DNA of 39,861 nt from Rhodobiaceae bacterium (GTDB taxonomy: Bacteria > Pseudomonadota > Alphaproteobacteria > Rhizobiales > Tepidamorphaceae), in the NCBI GenBank assembly GCA_007118805.1, contig SKQW01000152.1:1-39861 (forward strand). The letters are read 5' to 3'. The translations under genes and the position numbers were made by a program. Positions 14,026 through 23,156 of this stretch are shown here, piece after piece. Under the pieces are notes generated by a model that did no database searches, was not told the origin of the DNA, and worked only from the letters and a program-made list of their open reading frames with translations. Position 1 is the stretch's first letter, and the number at the start of each line of letters is the position of its first letter.

Positions 14026-15423
14026 CTAAACGTTCAACAGAAGGTATTCGCGCTCCCAGGGGCTGATCACCCGCATGAAGGTCTCGAATTCCTCCTGCTT
14101 GATCGCCGCATAGACCTTCATGTAGCCCTCGTCGAACACCTCCGACAGGGAGTCGCAGTCCTCGAACAGGGCGACCGCCTCGAGCAGCCCGCGCGGCAGA
14201 TCATAGGGCAGATGGCGCGCCGACCCCTTGATGGGATCGGTGGGAGAGAGGTCCTCTTCGATCCCCAGCCAGCCGCAGGCCAGCGTCGCCGCGATCGCCA
14301 GATACGAGTTGGCATCGGATGAGGGAACACGATTCTCGATCCGGCGCGCCTCGGGGCTGGACGGCGGGATGCGCACGCCCACCGTGCGATTGTCGTAACC
14401 CCACTGGATGTTGATGGGCGCGGCGGTGAAACGCGCCAGCCGTCGATACGAGTTCACATAGGGCGCGAGCATGCACATCACGGCCGGCAGATACTCCTGG
14501 AGGCCCGCGATGAAGGCGAAGAATTCCGGGCTCGGGCTGCCGTCCTCGCGGGAGAACACGTTGCGCCCGGTCTCGCGGTCGAGGATCGAGGTATGGATAT
14601 GCATGGCACTGCCCGGCTCGGTGGCGATCGGCTTAGCCATGAAGGTGGCGTACATATCGTGCTTGTGGGCCGCCTCGCGGATCGTGCGCTTGAACAGGAA
14701 GACCTGATCGGCAAGCTCGAGAGGCGCGCCGTGGCGCAGATTGATCTCCATCTGCGCGGCCCCTTCCTCATGGATAAGGGTGTCGATCTCCAGGCCCTGG
14801 GCCTCCGAATAGTGGTAGATGTCGTCGAACAGGGGGTCGAACTCGTTCACCGCCGAAATGGAAAAGGACTTGCGCCCGGTCTCGGCCCGGCCCGACCGCC
14901 CGATCGGCGCTTCGAGCGGATAGTCGGGATCGGTGTTGGAACGCACGAGAAAGAATTCGATCTCCGGCGCCACGATCGGCCGCCAGCCGCGGCCCTCGAA
15001 GAGCCGCAGGATCCGGCGCAGCACGTTGCGCGGGGCCAGCTCGACCGGGCGCCCGTCGCGATGAAAGGCGTCGTGAATGACCTGCGCGGTCGGGTCGTTC
15101 TCCCACGGCACCGCACACAGGGTCGAGAAATCGGGGTGAAAGACGAGGTCGCCATCGGCGGGGTCGATGTTGGTCAATCCGGACACATCCGGATAGTCGC
15201 CGGAAATCGTCTGGTAGAAGATCGATTCGGGCAGGTTCATCACCCGGCCAGTGAAGAACTTGGAGGCCGGCATCAGCTTGCCGCGCGGGACACCCGCAAC
15301 GTCCGGCACGATGCACTCGATCTCCTCGATCCGGCGCGCCGCCATCCAGGCCTGGGCCTCCTCGAAGGAGGCAACGCCTCGGTTCGCTTCGATCGATTCG
15401 TCGCGAATCTTTTCCAGTGACAT
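14026..15423 (-). CDS. puuA: Gamma-glutamylputrescine synthetase (glutamine synthetase family)
   Basis: A 465-residue glutamine-synthetase homologue. PuuA ligates glutamate to putrescine with ATP as the first step of the glutamylated polyamine pathway. Glutamine synthetase motifs are visible: the glutamate-metal segment APEIEFFLV, EEGAAQMEINLRHG, the ATP/metal histidine in SAMHIHTSI, and NRVPSSDANSYLAIAATLACG. The C-terminal SPWEREYLLLNV is typical of PuuA-type proteins. The start at 15423 is chosen because GGAG on the coding strand lies 4-5 bases before this ATG; the frame extends to 15537 but without a good site. It is transcribed with the FAD oxidoreductase 53 bases downstream. A role with a different amine cannot be excluded. 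Confidence 0.85.
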   Translation of the reverse strand: MSLEKIRDESIEANRGVASFEEAQAWMAARRIEEIECIVPDVAGVPRGKLMPASKFFTGRVMNLPESIFYQTISGDYPDVSGLTNIDPADGDLVFHPDFSTLCAVPWENDPTAQVIHDAFHRDGRPVELAPRNVLRRILRLFEGRGWRPIVAPEIEFFLVRSNTDPDYPLEAPIGRSGRAETGRKSFSISAVNEFDPLFDDIYHYSEAQGLEIDTLIHEEGAAQMEINLRHGAPLELADQVFLFKRTIREAAHKHDMYATFMAKPIATEPGSAMHIHTSILDRETGRNVFSREDGSPSPEFFAFIAGLQEYLPAVMCMLAPYVNSYRRLARFTAAPINIQWGYDNRTVGVRIPPSSPEARRIENRVPSSDANSYLAIAATLACGWLGIEEDLSPTDPIKGSARHLPYDLPRGLLEAVALFEDCDSLSEVFDEGYMKVYAAIKQEEFETFMRVISPWEREYLLLNV

Positions 15424-15686
15424 GTATCTCCGTTCCGCCGCCAGTGCGGCGTCATGTTGTGCGGCCTCGGCGATTCCGCGAGCCGCGGCGCGGTTCTCTG
15501 TCAGGCGCGGCGTGGAATATATCCGAGGCGCCGGCAATTTCCCAACGCTGTGTTTCGATGCGGTCCGGTGTATTTCGATCGCTGGGACGGCACCGGATTG
15601 ATGCGCCCGAGCGCGGCCCTATGATTTGCCGATGAGAGCACGAACCGGCGCTACGCGAAGGGCCGACTCAAGCCAGGAGGAAGACA

Positions 15687-16025
15687 ATGAGCGTTGAGGA
15701 TATCGCGCAGAAATCCTGTACGCCGTGCCGGGGCGGCGAGCCGCCCATGACGCGCGAAGAGGCCACCGAGCACCTTGAGCGGACGCCGGAATGGTCGCTC
15801 GGCGCGGAAGGCGGGACTATCTCGCGCACCTTCCGGTTCAAGAACTTCAAGAGCGCGTTCGACTTCGTCGCCAAGGTGGCCGATATCGCCGAAGCCGAGG
15901 GCCATCACCCCGACATCACCTTCGGCTGGGGCTACGCCACGATCGCGCTGCAGACCCACAAGATCAAGGGCCTGCACGAGAACGACTTCATCATGGCGGC
16001 CAAGATCGACCGCCTGGAGGCGTGA
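15687..16025 (+). CDS. phhB: Pterin-4a-carbinolamine dehydratase
   Basis: A 112-residue enzyme that dehydrates 4a-hydroxytetrahydropterin, recycling the cofactor of aromatic amino acid hydroxylases. The family signature EGHHPDITFGWGYATIAL is present (residues about 71-88), with the catalytic histidine pair, and LHENDFIMAAKID near the end. The N-terminus carries the conserved CTPCRGGEPPM segment. The ribosome binding site CAGGAGG lies about 8 bases before the ATG. No phenylalanine hydroxylase is nearby, so the link to tyrosine synthesis is by family only. It lies about 150 bases before the acetoacetyl-CoA synthetase gene on the same strand. Confidence 0.93.
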   Translation: MSVEDIAQKSCTPCRGGEPPMTREEATEHLERTPEWSLGAEGGTISRTFRFKNFKSAFDFVAKVADIAEAEGHHPDITFGWGYATIALQTHKIKGLHENDFIMAAKIDRLEA

Positions 16026-16173
16026 ACCGACGACGGCGGGCCCGGCACCGACCGCCGCCCTGCCGGCACCCATCGCCTGAGGCCACCATCGCCGCGGGCG
16101 CAAGCCCTGATTTGTGCCCCGGCCGTGCTCTGTGGCAGTAGAGGAGGCCATCGCGCCACCAACCCGGAGAGAC

Positions 16174-18138
16174 ATGATGTCCGACAAACCGCTGTGGGCC
16201 CCCTCCCGCGAGGCGATAAGCCAGAGCGCGATGTCGAAATTCATGGAGTTCCTGGTCGAGACGGACAATGCCGAACTCGAGGGCTATGAGGATCTGGAGC
16301 AGTATGCGCTGGCCGCCCCCGAGCGCTTCTGGGCCGCGCTGTGGGATTTCTGCGACGTCATCGGCGACAAGGGCGGGCGGCTGATCGACAATGCCGGCGC
16401 CATGCCCGGCGCCCGGTTCTTTCCCGACGCCAGGCTCAACTTCGCGGAGAACCTGCTGCGCGGTGACGGCGCCGGGGACGCCATCGTTTTCCGGGGCGAG
16501 GACAAGGTCGCCCGCCGGATGAGCTGGGACGAGCTTGTCGCGCTCACCTCGCGGCTCGAACAGGTCTGCGAGGCGGCCGGGGTGACGGCCGGCGAGCGCG
16601 TCGCCGCGATGCTGCCCAACATGCCGGAATCCATCGCGGCGATGCTGGCCACCGCCTCGCTCGGCGGCATCTTCTCCTCCTGCTCGCCGGATTTCGGGGT
16701 TCGCGGCGTGCTCGACCGCTTCGGGCAGATCGAACCGAAGGTCCTCATCGCCTGCGACGGCTACTGGTATAACGGCAAGCGCATCGAGATCGCCGACAAG
16801 CTGGCCGAGATCGTCGCAGAGCTGCCGAGCGTAGAGGCGGTCATCATCGTGCCCTATCTCGGCATCGCGGACGACGTCGCCACCGGGCTCCCCCGCGCCG
16901 GGGCATCGCTCGACGACGCGATCGCCTCCTTTAAGCCGCGGGCGCTCAGCTTCACGCCGCGCGGCTTCAACGACCCGCTCTACATCCTGTTTTCCAGCGG
17001 CACCACCGGGGTCCCCAAATGCATCGTCCACTCGGTCGGCGGCACGCTCATGAAGCATCTCCAGGAGCAGCGGCTGCACTCCGACATCAGGGCCGGCGAC
17101 CGGGTGTTCTACTTTACCACCATGGGCTGGATGATGTGGAACTGGGTGGCCAGCGCCCTGTCCTGCCGCGCGACGCTCCTGCTCTATGACGGCTCGCCCT
17201 TCCATCCCGACGGCAATGCGCTGTTCGACTACGCCCAGGCCGAGGGTATGACGCTGTTCGGGGCCTCGGCGAAATATATCGACGCGGTGCGCAACGCCGG
17301 CCTGCGCCCGCGCGACAGCCATGATCTGTCGAGCGTACGCCTGATCGCCTCGACGGGCTCGCCGCTGGCCCCGGAGAGCTTCGATTTCGTCTATGACGCG
17401 ATCAAGCCGGACGTGCATCTCGCCTCGATTTCCGGCGGCACCGACATTATCGGCTGCTTCGTCCTGGGCAATCCGATGAAGCCGGTCTGGCGCGGCGAGA
17501 TCCAGGGCACGGCGCTCGGCTTGGCGGTCGATGTGTGGAGCGATGACGGCGCGCCCTGCCCACCCGGCGTCAAGGGCGAACTGGTCTGCACCCGTCCATT
17601 CCCCTCGATGCCGGTCATGTTCTGGAACGACCCCGAGGATGCCAAATACCGCGCCGCCTATTTCGAGCGGTTCCCCGGCGTGTGGTGCCACGGGGATTTC
17701 GCCGAGTGGACCGAGCATGGCGGGATGATCATCCACGGCCGCTCCGACGCCACGCTCAATCCCGGCGGAGTGCGCATCGGCACAGCCGAGATCTATGCCC
17801 AGGTCGAGAAGCTGCCCGAGATCGCCGAGGCGTTGGCCATCGGCCAGGACTGGCAAGGCGATGTGCGCATCGTGCTGTTCGTGCGACTCGCCGAGGGCGC
17901 CGTGCTCGATGACGGCCTGACCCAGCGGATCAAGCAGGAAATCCGCCACGGCGCGAGCCCGCGCCATGTGCCGGCGCGCGTCGTCGCGGTGGCCGACATC
18001 CCCCGCACCAAATCGGGCAAGATCACCGAGCTCGCGGTGCGCGACGTGGTCCATGGCCGGGAGGTCAAGAACATCGAGGCGCTGGCCAACCCCGAGGCGC
18101 TGGAGCTTTACCGGGATCTTGCCGAGCTGAGGGCCTGA
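16174..18138 (+). CDS. acsA: Acetoacetyl-CoA synthetase (acetoacetate-CoA ligase)
   Basis: An ANL-superfamily enzyme of 654 residues that activates acetoacetate with ATP and CoA to acetoacetyl-CoA. It feeds ketone bodies or PHB breakdown products back into the central pool. Motifs in order: N-terminal [10 protein letters not shown] (ACS-N segment), the nucleotide loop [58 protein letters not shown], and the C-terminal lysine in [15 protein letters not shown]. These and the length identify acetoacetyl-CoA synthetase rather than acetyl-CoA synthetase. The start at 16174 follows CGGAGAG at close spacing; the frame extends to 16114 without support. Gene symbols vary (aacS/acsA). It lies 3.5 kb from phaAB, consistent with a linked C4 metabolism. 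Confidence 0.92.
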   Translation: MMSDKPLWAPSREAISQSAMSKFMEFLVETDNAELEGYEDLEQYALAAPERFWAALWDFCDVIGDKGGRLIDNAGAMPGARFFPDARLNFAENLLRGDGAGDAIVFRGEDKVARRMSWDELVALTSRLEQVCEAAGVTAGERVAAMLPNMPESIAAMLATASLGGIFSSCSPDFGVRGVLDRFGQIEPKVLIACDGYWYNGKRIEIADKLAEIVAELPSVEAVIIVPYLGIADDVATGLPRAGASLDDAIASFKPRALSFTPRGFNDPLYILFSSGTTGVPKCIVHSVGGTLMKHLQEQRLHSDIRAGDRVFYFTTMGWMMWNWVASALSCRATLLLYDGSPFHPDGNALFDYAQAEGMTLFGASAKYIDAVRNAGLRPRDSHDLSSVRLIASTGSPLAPESFDFVYDAIKPDVHLASISGGTDIIGCFVLGNPMKPVWRGEIQGTALGLAVDVWSDDGAPCPPGVKGELVCTRPFPSMPVMFWNDPEDAKYRAAYFERFPGVWCHGDFAEWTEHGGMIIHGRSDATLNPGGVRIGTAEIYAQVEKLPEIAEALAIGQDWQGDVRIVLFVRLAEGAVLDDGLTQRIKQEIRHGASPRHVPARVVAVADIPRTKSGKITELAVRDVVHGREVKNIEALANPEALELYRDLAELRA

Positions 18139-18172
18139 GCTTGGCCGCCCCCTCGCGCTGGGTAACGGCGGC

Positions 18173-19579
18173 ATGACCGGGTCAGAAACGCAGCGGGCCA
18201 ACGCGGCCGATCCACCCCCCTTGCCCACCCTCGGCGAAGCGACCCGCGTATGGGCGCGCATCGCGCTTCTCAGCTTTGGCGGGCCGGCCGGCCAGATCGC
18301 CGTCATGCATCGCATCCTGGTCGAGGAGAAGCGCTGGATCGGCGAGAACCGGTTTCTGCACGTGCTCAATTTCTGCATGCTTCTGCCCGGCCCCGAAGCC
18401 ACCCAGATGTGCATCTATATCGGCTGGCTTCTCCACCGCACTCTGGGCGGCATCATCGCGGGCGTGCTGTTCGTGCTGCCCGGCATCGTCGCGCTTATGG
18501 CGCTGAGCTGGGTCTACGCGATCTACGGCAATGTCGGCTTCGTGGAGGCGCTGTTCTTCGGGCTCAAGGCTGCCGTCTTCGCCATCGTCGTGCAGGCGGT
18601 CTTCCGCATTGGCGGTCGGGCCCTGAGAAATGCCGCCATGGTGGCGGTGGCCGCCGCCTCCTTCGTTGCGATCTTCGTCTTCGACATCCCCTTCCCGCTG
18701 ATCATCGCGGCGGCGGCCCTCATCGGCTTTGTCGGCGCGCGCGCCGGCTGGGCGGCGTTCCAGCCCGGCAACGGCCATGGCGAGGTCGGCAGCGCGCGCG
18801 TCTCGGATGCCGACAGTGCCCTCGGCGAGACGGTGCCCGACCATGCCAGGCCCGCCCGCGCCCATACCCTACGCATGGCCGCGATCACGCTCGGCCTGTG
18901 GCTCGGCCCGACCGCGATCCTGCTCGGCGTGCTCGGGCTCGGCCATGTCTTCACCGACATTGCGCTGTTCTTCTCGGCCATGGCCGTGGTCACCTTCGGC
19001 GGCGCCTATGCGGTGCTTGCCTGGGTGGCTCAGGAAGCGGTCGGCACCTTCGGCTGGCTGGCGCCCGGCGAAATGCTGGACGGGCTCGGCATGGCCGAGA
19101 CCACCCCCGGCCCGCTCATCATGGTCACCCAGTTCGTCGGCTTCATGGGGGCGTTCCGCGATCCCGGCGATCTCGCGCCGCTGGTGGCGGGCACCCTCGG
19201 CGGCCTGCTCACCACCTGGGTCACCTTTGCACCGTGCTTCCTGTGGATCTTTCTCGGCGCCCCCCATGTCGAGCGGCTCAGGGAAAACAGGGCGCTGTCG
19301 GCCGCCCTCGCGGCCATCACGGCCGCCGTGGTGGGCGTCGTCCTCAATCTGGCGATGTGGTTTGGGCTCCATGTCCTGTTCAAGGAGGTGGAGACCTTCA
19401 CCGGGCTCGGCATGCGGCTCGACGTGCCCGTGGCCGCCACGCTCGATCCGGCGGCAGCGGCGCTCACCGTGTTCGCGCTCATCGCCGTCTTCCGACTGCG
19501 CCTAGGAATCGTCTCCGTCCTGGGGGGCAGCGCGGCGATCGGCGTCGCTCTGTACGGCGTCGGCGCAATTGGCGGATGA
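18173..19579 (+). CDS. chrA: Chromate transporter, long-chain ChrA
   Basis: A 468-residue inner-membrane protein of the CHR family, the two-domain form. The first CHR domain carries SFGGPAGQIAVMHR, then LLPGPEATQMCIYIGW. The second repeats the pattern with TFGGAYAVLAWVAQEAV and TTPGPLIMVTQFVGF. About 10-12 hydrophobic segments are visible. ChrA exports chromate by proton-linked antiport in characterised members; many homologues have untested substrates. It begins 34 bases after the acetoacetyl-CoA synthetase stop with only a weak ribosome binding site, so it may be the second gene of that transcript. No chrB regulator is nearby. Confidence 0.9.
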   Translation: MTGSETQRANAADPPPLPTLGEATRVWARIALLSFGGPAGQIAVMHRILVEEKRWIGENRFLHVLNFCMLLPGPEATQMCIYIGWLLHRTLGGIIAGVLFVLPGIVALMALSWVYAIYGNVGFVEALFFGLKAAVFAIVVQAVFRIGGRALRNAAMVAVAAASFVAIFVFDIPFPLIIAAAALIGFVGARAGWAAFQPGNGHGEVGSARVSDADSALGETVPDHARPARAHTLRMAAITLGLWLGPTAILLGVLGLGHVFTDIALFFSAMAVVTFGGAYAVLAWVAQEAVGTFGWLAPGEMLDGLGMAETTPGPLIMVTQFVGFMGAFRDPGDLAPLVAGTLGGLLTTWVTFAPCFLWIFLGAPHVERLRENRALSAALAAITAAVVGVVLNLAMWFGLHVLFKEVETFTGLGMRLDVPVAATLDPAAAALTVFALIAVFRLRLGIVSVLGGSAAIGVALYGVGAIGG

Positions 19580-19698
19580 TGAGCCCCTGAACCTGCCGGT
19601 TATGGCCCCCATGCATCGCGAGGGATAGCGCGATCGCCGGGACGCCCCTAAGCTGAACGCCCCGCAAGGTGCGACCACCGCTTCAGCAAGGATTCAAT

Positions 19699-20757
19699 AT
19701 GGCGGCATCCGAGGGCCGCTGGCACTTCCTCGACACCCTGTATGTCACCGCCCGGACCGTGGGGTTCGCCGCGATCGGCGGCGGGGCGTTCATGCTGCTG
19801 GGCTTTCCCGCCCCGCTGATCGGCGGCGGCATGCTCGCCGTGGTGGTCGCCACGCTGTCGGGGGTAAGGGTCCAGGTCCCGCTGCCCCTGCGCGACTTGG
19901 TGTTCTTCATCCTCGGCATCTCGATCGGCTCGGCATTGTCGCCGGAATCGCTGGCCGGCGTCGTCAAATGGCCCACCAGCATCGTGCTCCTGATCCTGGG
20001 GATTCCTTTGGTCACGGTGGGCGCCGGCCTGCTGCTCATGCGGCGTGGCTGGCCACGCGAGGACGCCCTGCTGGCCACCGCGCCGGGGGCGCTGGCGACC
20101 ATCCTCATCCTGGCCGATGCACTCGGCGCCAATGTCTCCCGCATCGCCCTTGTGCAAACCTTGCGGCTGGCGATCCTCGTCATCGTGCTGCCGCTGCTGA
20201 TCGGGCTTTACACCGACATTCCGGCGCTTCCCACCGGCGGCAACGGGGCCGCCCCACTCGACGCCATGGAGCTGCTCCTGGTCGTCGGCGCCGGCCTGGC
20301 GGGCACCGTGGTCGCCAAGCTCCTGCGCCTGCCCGCCCCGTCCCTCATCGGGGCGATGCTTGGGAGCGGGCCGCTCTATCTCGGCGGCTTCCTGACCGCC
20401 CCCGTACCGAACATCATCCTGATCCCCAGCCTGATGGTCGTCGGCGGCTATATCGGCTCACGCTTTGCCGGCATGACCATGGCCAGCATCCGCGCCGGTC
20501 TCGTCGACGGGCTCTACGCCTTTGTCGCCGCCTTCGCCATCTCGGTGGCGCTGGCCGGGTTGGTCACCCTGCTGGTCGGCATCTCCTTTGCCGAGACGGT
20601 GCTCGCCTTCGCGCCGGGCGGCTTCGAAGTGATGATCGTGATCGCCTTTTCGCTGGGGCTCGATGCGGCCTATGTCGCGCTACACCAGACGGTGCGCTTC
20701 CTCGTCATTGCTATGACGGCGCCGATCTATTTCCGACGGCCGAGCAAGAGGCGGTGA
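19699..20757 (+). CDS. AbrB-family integral membrane protein (putative ammonia monooxygenase-like)
   Basis: A 352-residue membrane protein of the AbrB duplication family, sometimes labelled ammonia-monooxygenase-like. It is an internal repeat: two halves each have hydrophobic helices with a glycine/proline-rich signature (FPAPLIGGGMLAVVVATLSG in the first, LPAPSLIGAMLGSGPLYLGG in the second). There are about ten membrane segments. The start at 19699 has AAGGA 6 bases upstream. The function is not established; a transporter role is assumed from the topology, and the ammonia monooxygenase label is historical. It follows chrA on the same strand by 119 bases and converges on hemA with a 3-base gap. 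Confidence 0.85.
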   Translation: MAASEGRWHFLDTLYVTARTVGFAAIGGGAFMLLGFPAPLIGGGMLAVVVATLSGVRVQVPLPLRDLVFFILGISIGSALSPESLAGVVKWPTSIVLLILGIPLVTVGAGLLLMRRGWPREDALLATAPGALATILILADALGANVSRIALVQTLRLAILVIVLPLLIGLYTDIPALPTGGNGAAPLDAMELLLVVGAGLAGTVVAKLLRLPAPSLIGAMLGSGPLYLGGFLTAPVPNIILIPSLMVVGGYIGSRFAGMTMASIRAGLVDGLYAFVAAFAISVALAGLVTLLVGISFAETVLAFAPGGFEVMIVIAFSLGLDAAYVALHQTVRFLVIAMTAPIYFRRPSKRR

Positions 20758-20760
20758 CGG

Positions 20761-22011
20761 CTAACCGGCGGCCGCGACGACGCCCCCCGCGAAGGGAATG
20801 TCGAGAGCCTGCCAGACCTCATCCAGCGCCTCGGCGAGCTGTTCGATCATCTCGTCGCTATGCAGCGGGCCGGGCGAGATCCGGAGCCGCTCAGTGCCGC
20901 GCGGGACGGTCGGGAAATTGATCGGCTGGATATAGATGCCGTGCCTCTCCAGAAGCCGGTCGCTGGCCTGCTTGCAGAGATCCGGATCGCCGACCAGCAC
21001 CGGAACGATATGGGTCTGGCTCGCCATGACCGGCAGCCCGCGGGCCCACAGTCGTCCCTTGGTGCGGGCGGCCTGGCGCGCCAGCGCCTCGCGTTCACGC
21101 GGGGAGCGCTTGAGGTGCCGAATGGAGGCGGTCGCCGCCGCCGCCACCGCCGGCGGCAAGGCCGTCGTGAAGATGAAGCCCGGCGCATGGCAGCGCACCG
21201 CGTCGACGATTACCTCATCCCCGGCGATGTAGCCGCCCAGGCAGCCGAAGGCCTTGGCGAGCGTGCCCTCGATGACGTCGATGCGGCCGGCCTCGCCGTC
21301 GCGCTCGGCGATCCCCCCGCCGCGCGCGCCATACATGCCCACGGCATGGACCTCATCGAGATAGGTCATTGCGCCATAGCGCTCCGCCAGATCACAGATC
21401 CGGCCGATCGGCGCCACGTCGCCATCCATCGAGTAGACCGACTCGAAGGCGATCAATTTGGGCCGCTCGGTGCCTGCTTCGCGAAGCAGATCCTCAAGGT
21501 GCTCGACGTCGTTATGCCGGAAGATCCGCTTGTCGCATCGCCCGCGCCGCACCCCCTCGATCATCGAGGCGTGGTTGAACGCGTCGGACAGGATGAGGCA
21601 ATCGGGCAGCAGGCCTGCCAGGGTCGATATCGTCGCCTCATTGGAGATGAAGCCCGAGGTGAATACCAGGGCGCGCTCCTTGCCGTGCAGATCGGCGAGC
21701 TCGGCCTCCAGGGCGACCAGCGGATGGCTGGTGCCTGAAATATTGCGGGTGCCACCGGCGCCAACGCCGGAGATGCGGGCGCGCTCGCAAAACGCAGCCA
21801 TCACGTCGGGGTGCTGGCCCATCCCGAGATAGTCGTTGGAGCACCAGACCACGACCTCGCGGGCGCCGCCTTCCGTATGCCACAGGGCGCGGGGAAACCG
21901 GCCAGCCATGCGCTCAAGCTCGGCGAACACGCGGTAGCGCTTTTCGGCCGCGACCTGGTCTAGCGCGGCGCGAAAGGCATCGCGATAATCGAGAGACCTG
22001 TCCGGCGTCAT
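20761..22011 (-). CDS. hemA: 5-aminolevulinate synthase
   Basis: HemA condenses glycine and succinyl-CoA to 5-aminolevulinate, the first step of tetrapyrrole synthesis by the Shemin route that is characteristic of alphaproteobacteria. The 416-residue PLP enzyme shows [64 protein letters not shown], and the PLP lysine in [15 protein letters not shown]. The length is normal. It ends 3 bases from the AbrB-type gene on the other strand. Its upstream gap, shared with a divergent DUF1045 gene, contains two perfect back-to-back stem-loops. Confidence 0.97.
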   Translation of the reverse strand: MTPDRSLDYRDAFRAALDQVAAEKRYRVFAELERMAGRFPRALWHTEGGAREVVVWCSNDYLGMGQHPDVMAAFCERARISGVGAGGTRNISGTSHPLVALEAELADLHGKERALVFTSGFISNEATISTLAGLLPDCLILSDAFNHASMIEGVRRGRCDKRIFRHNDVEHLEDLLREAGTERPKLIAFESVYSMDGDVAPIGRICDLAERYGAMTYLDEVHAVGMYGARGGGIAERDGEAGRIDVIEGTLAKAFGCLGGYIAGDEVIVDAVRCHAPGFIFTTALPPAVAAAATASIRHLKRSPREREALARQAARTKGRLWARGLPVMASQTHIVPVLVGDPDLCKQASDRLLERHGIYIQPINFPTVPRGTERLRISPGPLHSDEMIEQLAEALDEVWQALDIPFAGGVVAAAG

Positions 22012-22159
22012 ACTGCTCGCCTCGTCGTGGACTCAACTCGGACCGGGGGGAACTCGATCATGTCAGCCATAACTCCTATCGCCTGACAGACCATGCGGCA
22101 AATCGTCAATGCGTATCGGCCGCGACACGATGGCTTGCGCGCCGATCAATTCGCGGTTA

Positions 22160-22194
22160 CGCGAGAACATCTCGCGCGCCGGCTTCGGCCGGCG
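22160..22194. other. Two back-to-back perfect hairpins in the hemA/DUF1045 gap
   Basis: The first hairpin is CGCGAGA (22160-22166), loop ACA, TCTCGCG (22170-22176). The second starts on the next base: CGCCGGC (22177-22183), tetraloop TTCG, GCCGGCG (22188-22194). Both stems are perfect 7-mers. No T-run follows in either direction. They lie 150 bases from the hemA start and 55 bases before the DUF1045 start. Confidence 0.5.
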
Positions 22195-22248
22195 ACGGCG
22201 CCGCGTATCCGTTATGATGGCGGGGACAGTCCTATCGGCCCTGGGTAG

Positions 22249-23085
22249 ATGGATACTTGGCCCAGATCAAGCAACGGATCCAACGAATTGCGCTACGCGA
22301 TTTACTATGTGCCTGATCCGGCAACGGAACTCGCAATGCTCGGCGCACGCTGGCTGGGCCGCAGCATCGAGACCGGCGCGACGTTCGGGCCCCCGGCCAC
22401 GCGCGGCCTCGATGTCAGCGACCACGCGCGGCTCGTCGCAGCCGCGCGACGCTACGGCTTCCACGCCACGCTCAAGGCCCCGTTTCACCTCGCCGAGGGA
22501 CGCACGCGCGACGAGTTGCTGTCGGCATTCCGGAGCTTCGCACGGGCCGCCTGCCGGGTGCGTATTCCGGTGATCTCGGTCGGTCGCCTGCGCCGTTTCA
22601 TCGCCCTTGTCCCGGCGCTGCACGACGAGGACCTCACCAGGCTGGCAACCGACGCGGAACACCATTTCGAGCGCTTTCGCGCCCCGCTTTCGCCGCAGGA
22701 CGCGGCGCGCCGACGCGGCAGCGGCCTGACGCCGCGCCAGTTGCGGAATCTGGAGCGTTACGGTTATCCCTTCATTCTCAACGAATTCCGGTTCCACCTG
22801 ACATTGACCAGCCCGGTCGACCACGACAACGCCGCCACGGTCGAACGCGCCATCGAAGAGTTCTTCAAGCCGGTCCTCGGCCGCGACCTGGTAATCGACC
22901 GTGTGGCCCTGGTCGAGGAACGCGTGCCTGGCGGAGACTTCACGGTGGCCGCGGTGGCGGCGCTGGGCGATCCGCTGGCCTATACCCGCCGGGCAATGCA
23001 TGTTGAGGCGCATTATGGCGAGATCGGCTTTGTCCGCCCGACGGTCGGCAGGCACAATCGCGGCCCTGCGGACCCGAACCGCTAA
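22249..23085 (+). CDS. DUF1045 protein, 2H-phosphoesterase-like
   Basis: A 278-residue cytoplasmic protein of the DUF1045 family. Two H-x-T motifs typical of 2H phosphoesterases are visible: HATLKAPF (about residues 75-82) and HLTLTSP (about 182-188). The family opening ([24 protein letters not shown]) begins at about residue 15. Members usually sit in phosphonate (C-P lyase) operons and are annotated as phosphonate metabolism proteins, but none of those genes is here. The ATG at 22249 is used; an in-frame TTG at 22288 would remove a non-conserved lead of 13 residues. The likely chemistry is on cyclic phosphodiesters or nucleotide ends; the substrate is unknown. Confidence 0.8.
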   Translation: MDTWPRSSNGSNELRYAIYYVPDPATELAMLGARWLGRSIETGATFGPPATRGLDVSDHARLVAAARRYGFHATLKAPFHLAEGRTRDELLSAFRSFARAACRVRIPVISVGRLRRFIALVPALHDEDLTRLATDAEHHFERFRAPLSPQDAARRRGSGLTPRQLRNLERYGYPFILNEFRFHLTLTSPVDHDNAATVERAIEEFFKPVLGRDLVIDRVALVEERVPGGDFTVAAVAALGDPLAYTRRAMHVEAHYGEIGFVRPTVGRHNRGPADPNR

Positions 23086-23156
23086 AGGGTGGCAGTCGCA
23101 ACAGGCAATGCGATGGTCGCATTGGCCGGTTTGATTGGTTCGGCGAGGATTACGTC

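Noticed and set aside
15991-18414. An 807-codon open frame antisense to the acetoacetyl-CoA synthetase gene
   Set aside because: It is the in-register complement of a well-identified gene in GC-rich DNA, is rich in Arg/Gly/His/Ala without domains, and has no ribosome binding site.
18250-19590. A 446-codon plus-strand frame overlapping chrA
   Set aside because: An Arg/His/Pro-rich out-of-frame shadow of chrA, whose own frame has clear membrane segments and CHR motifs.
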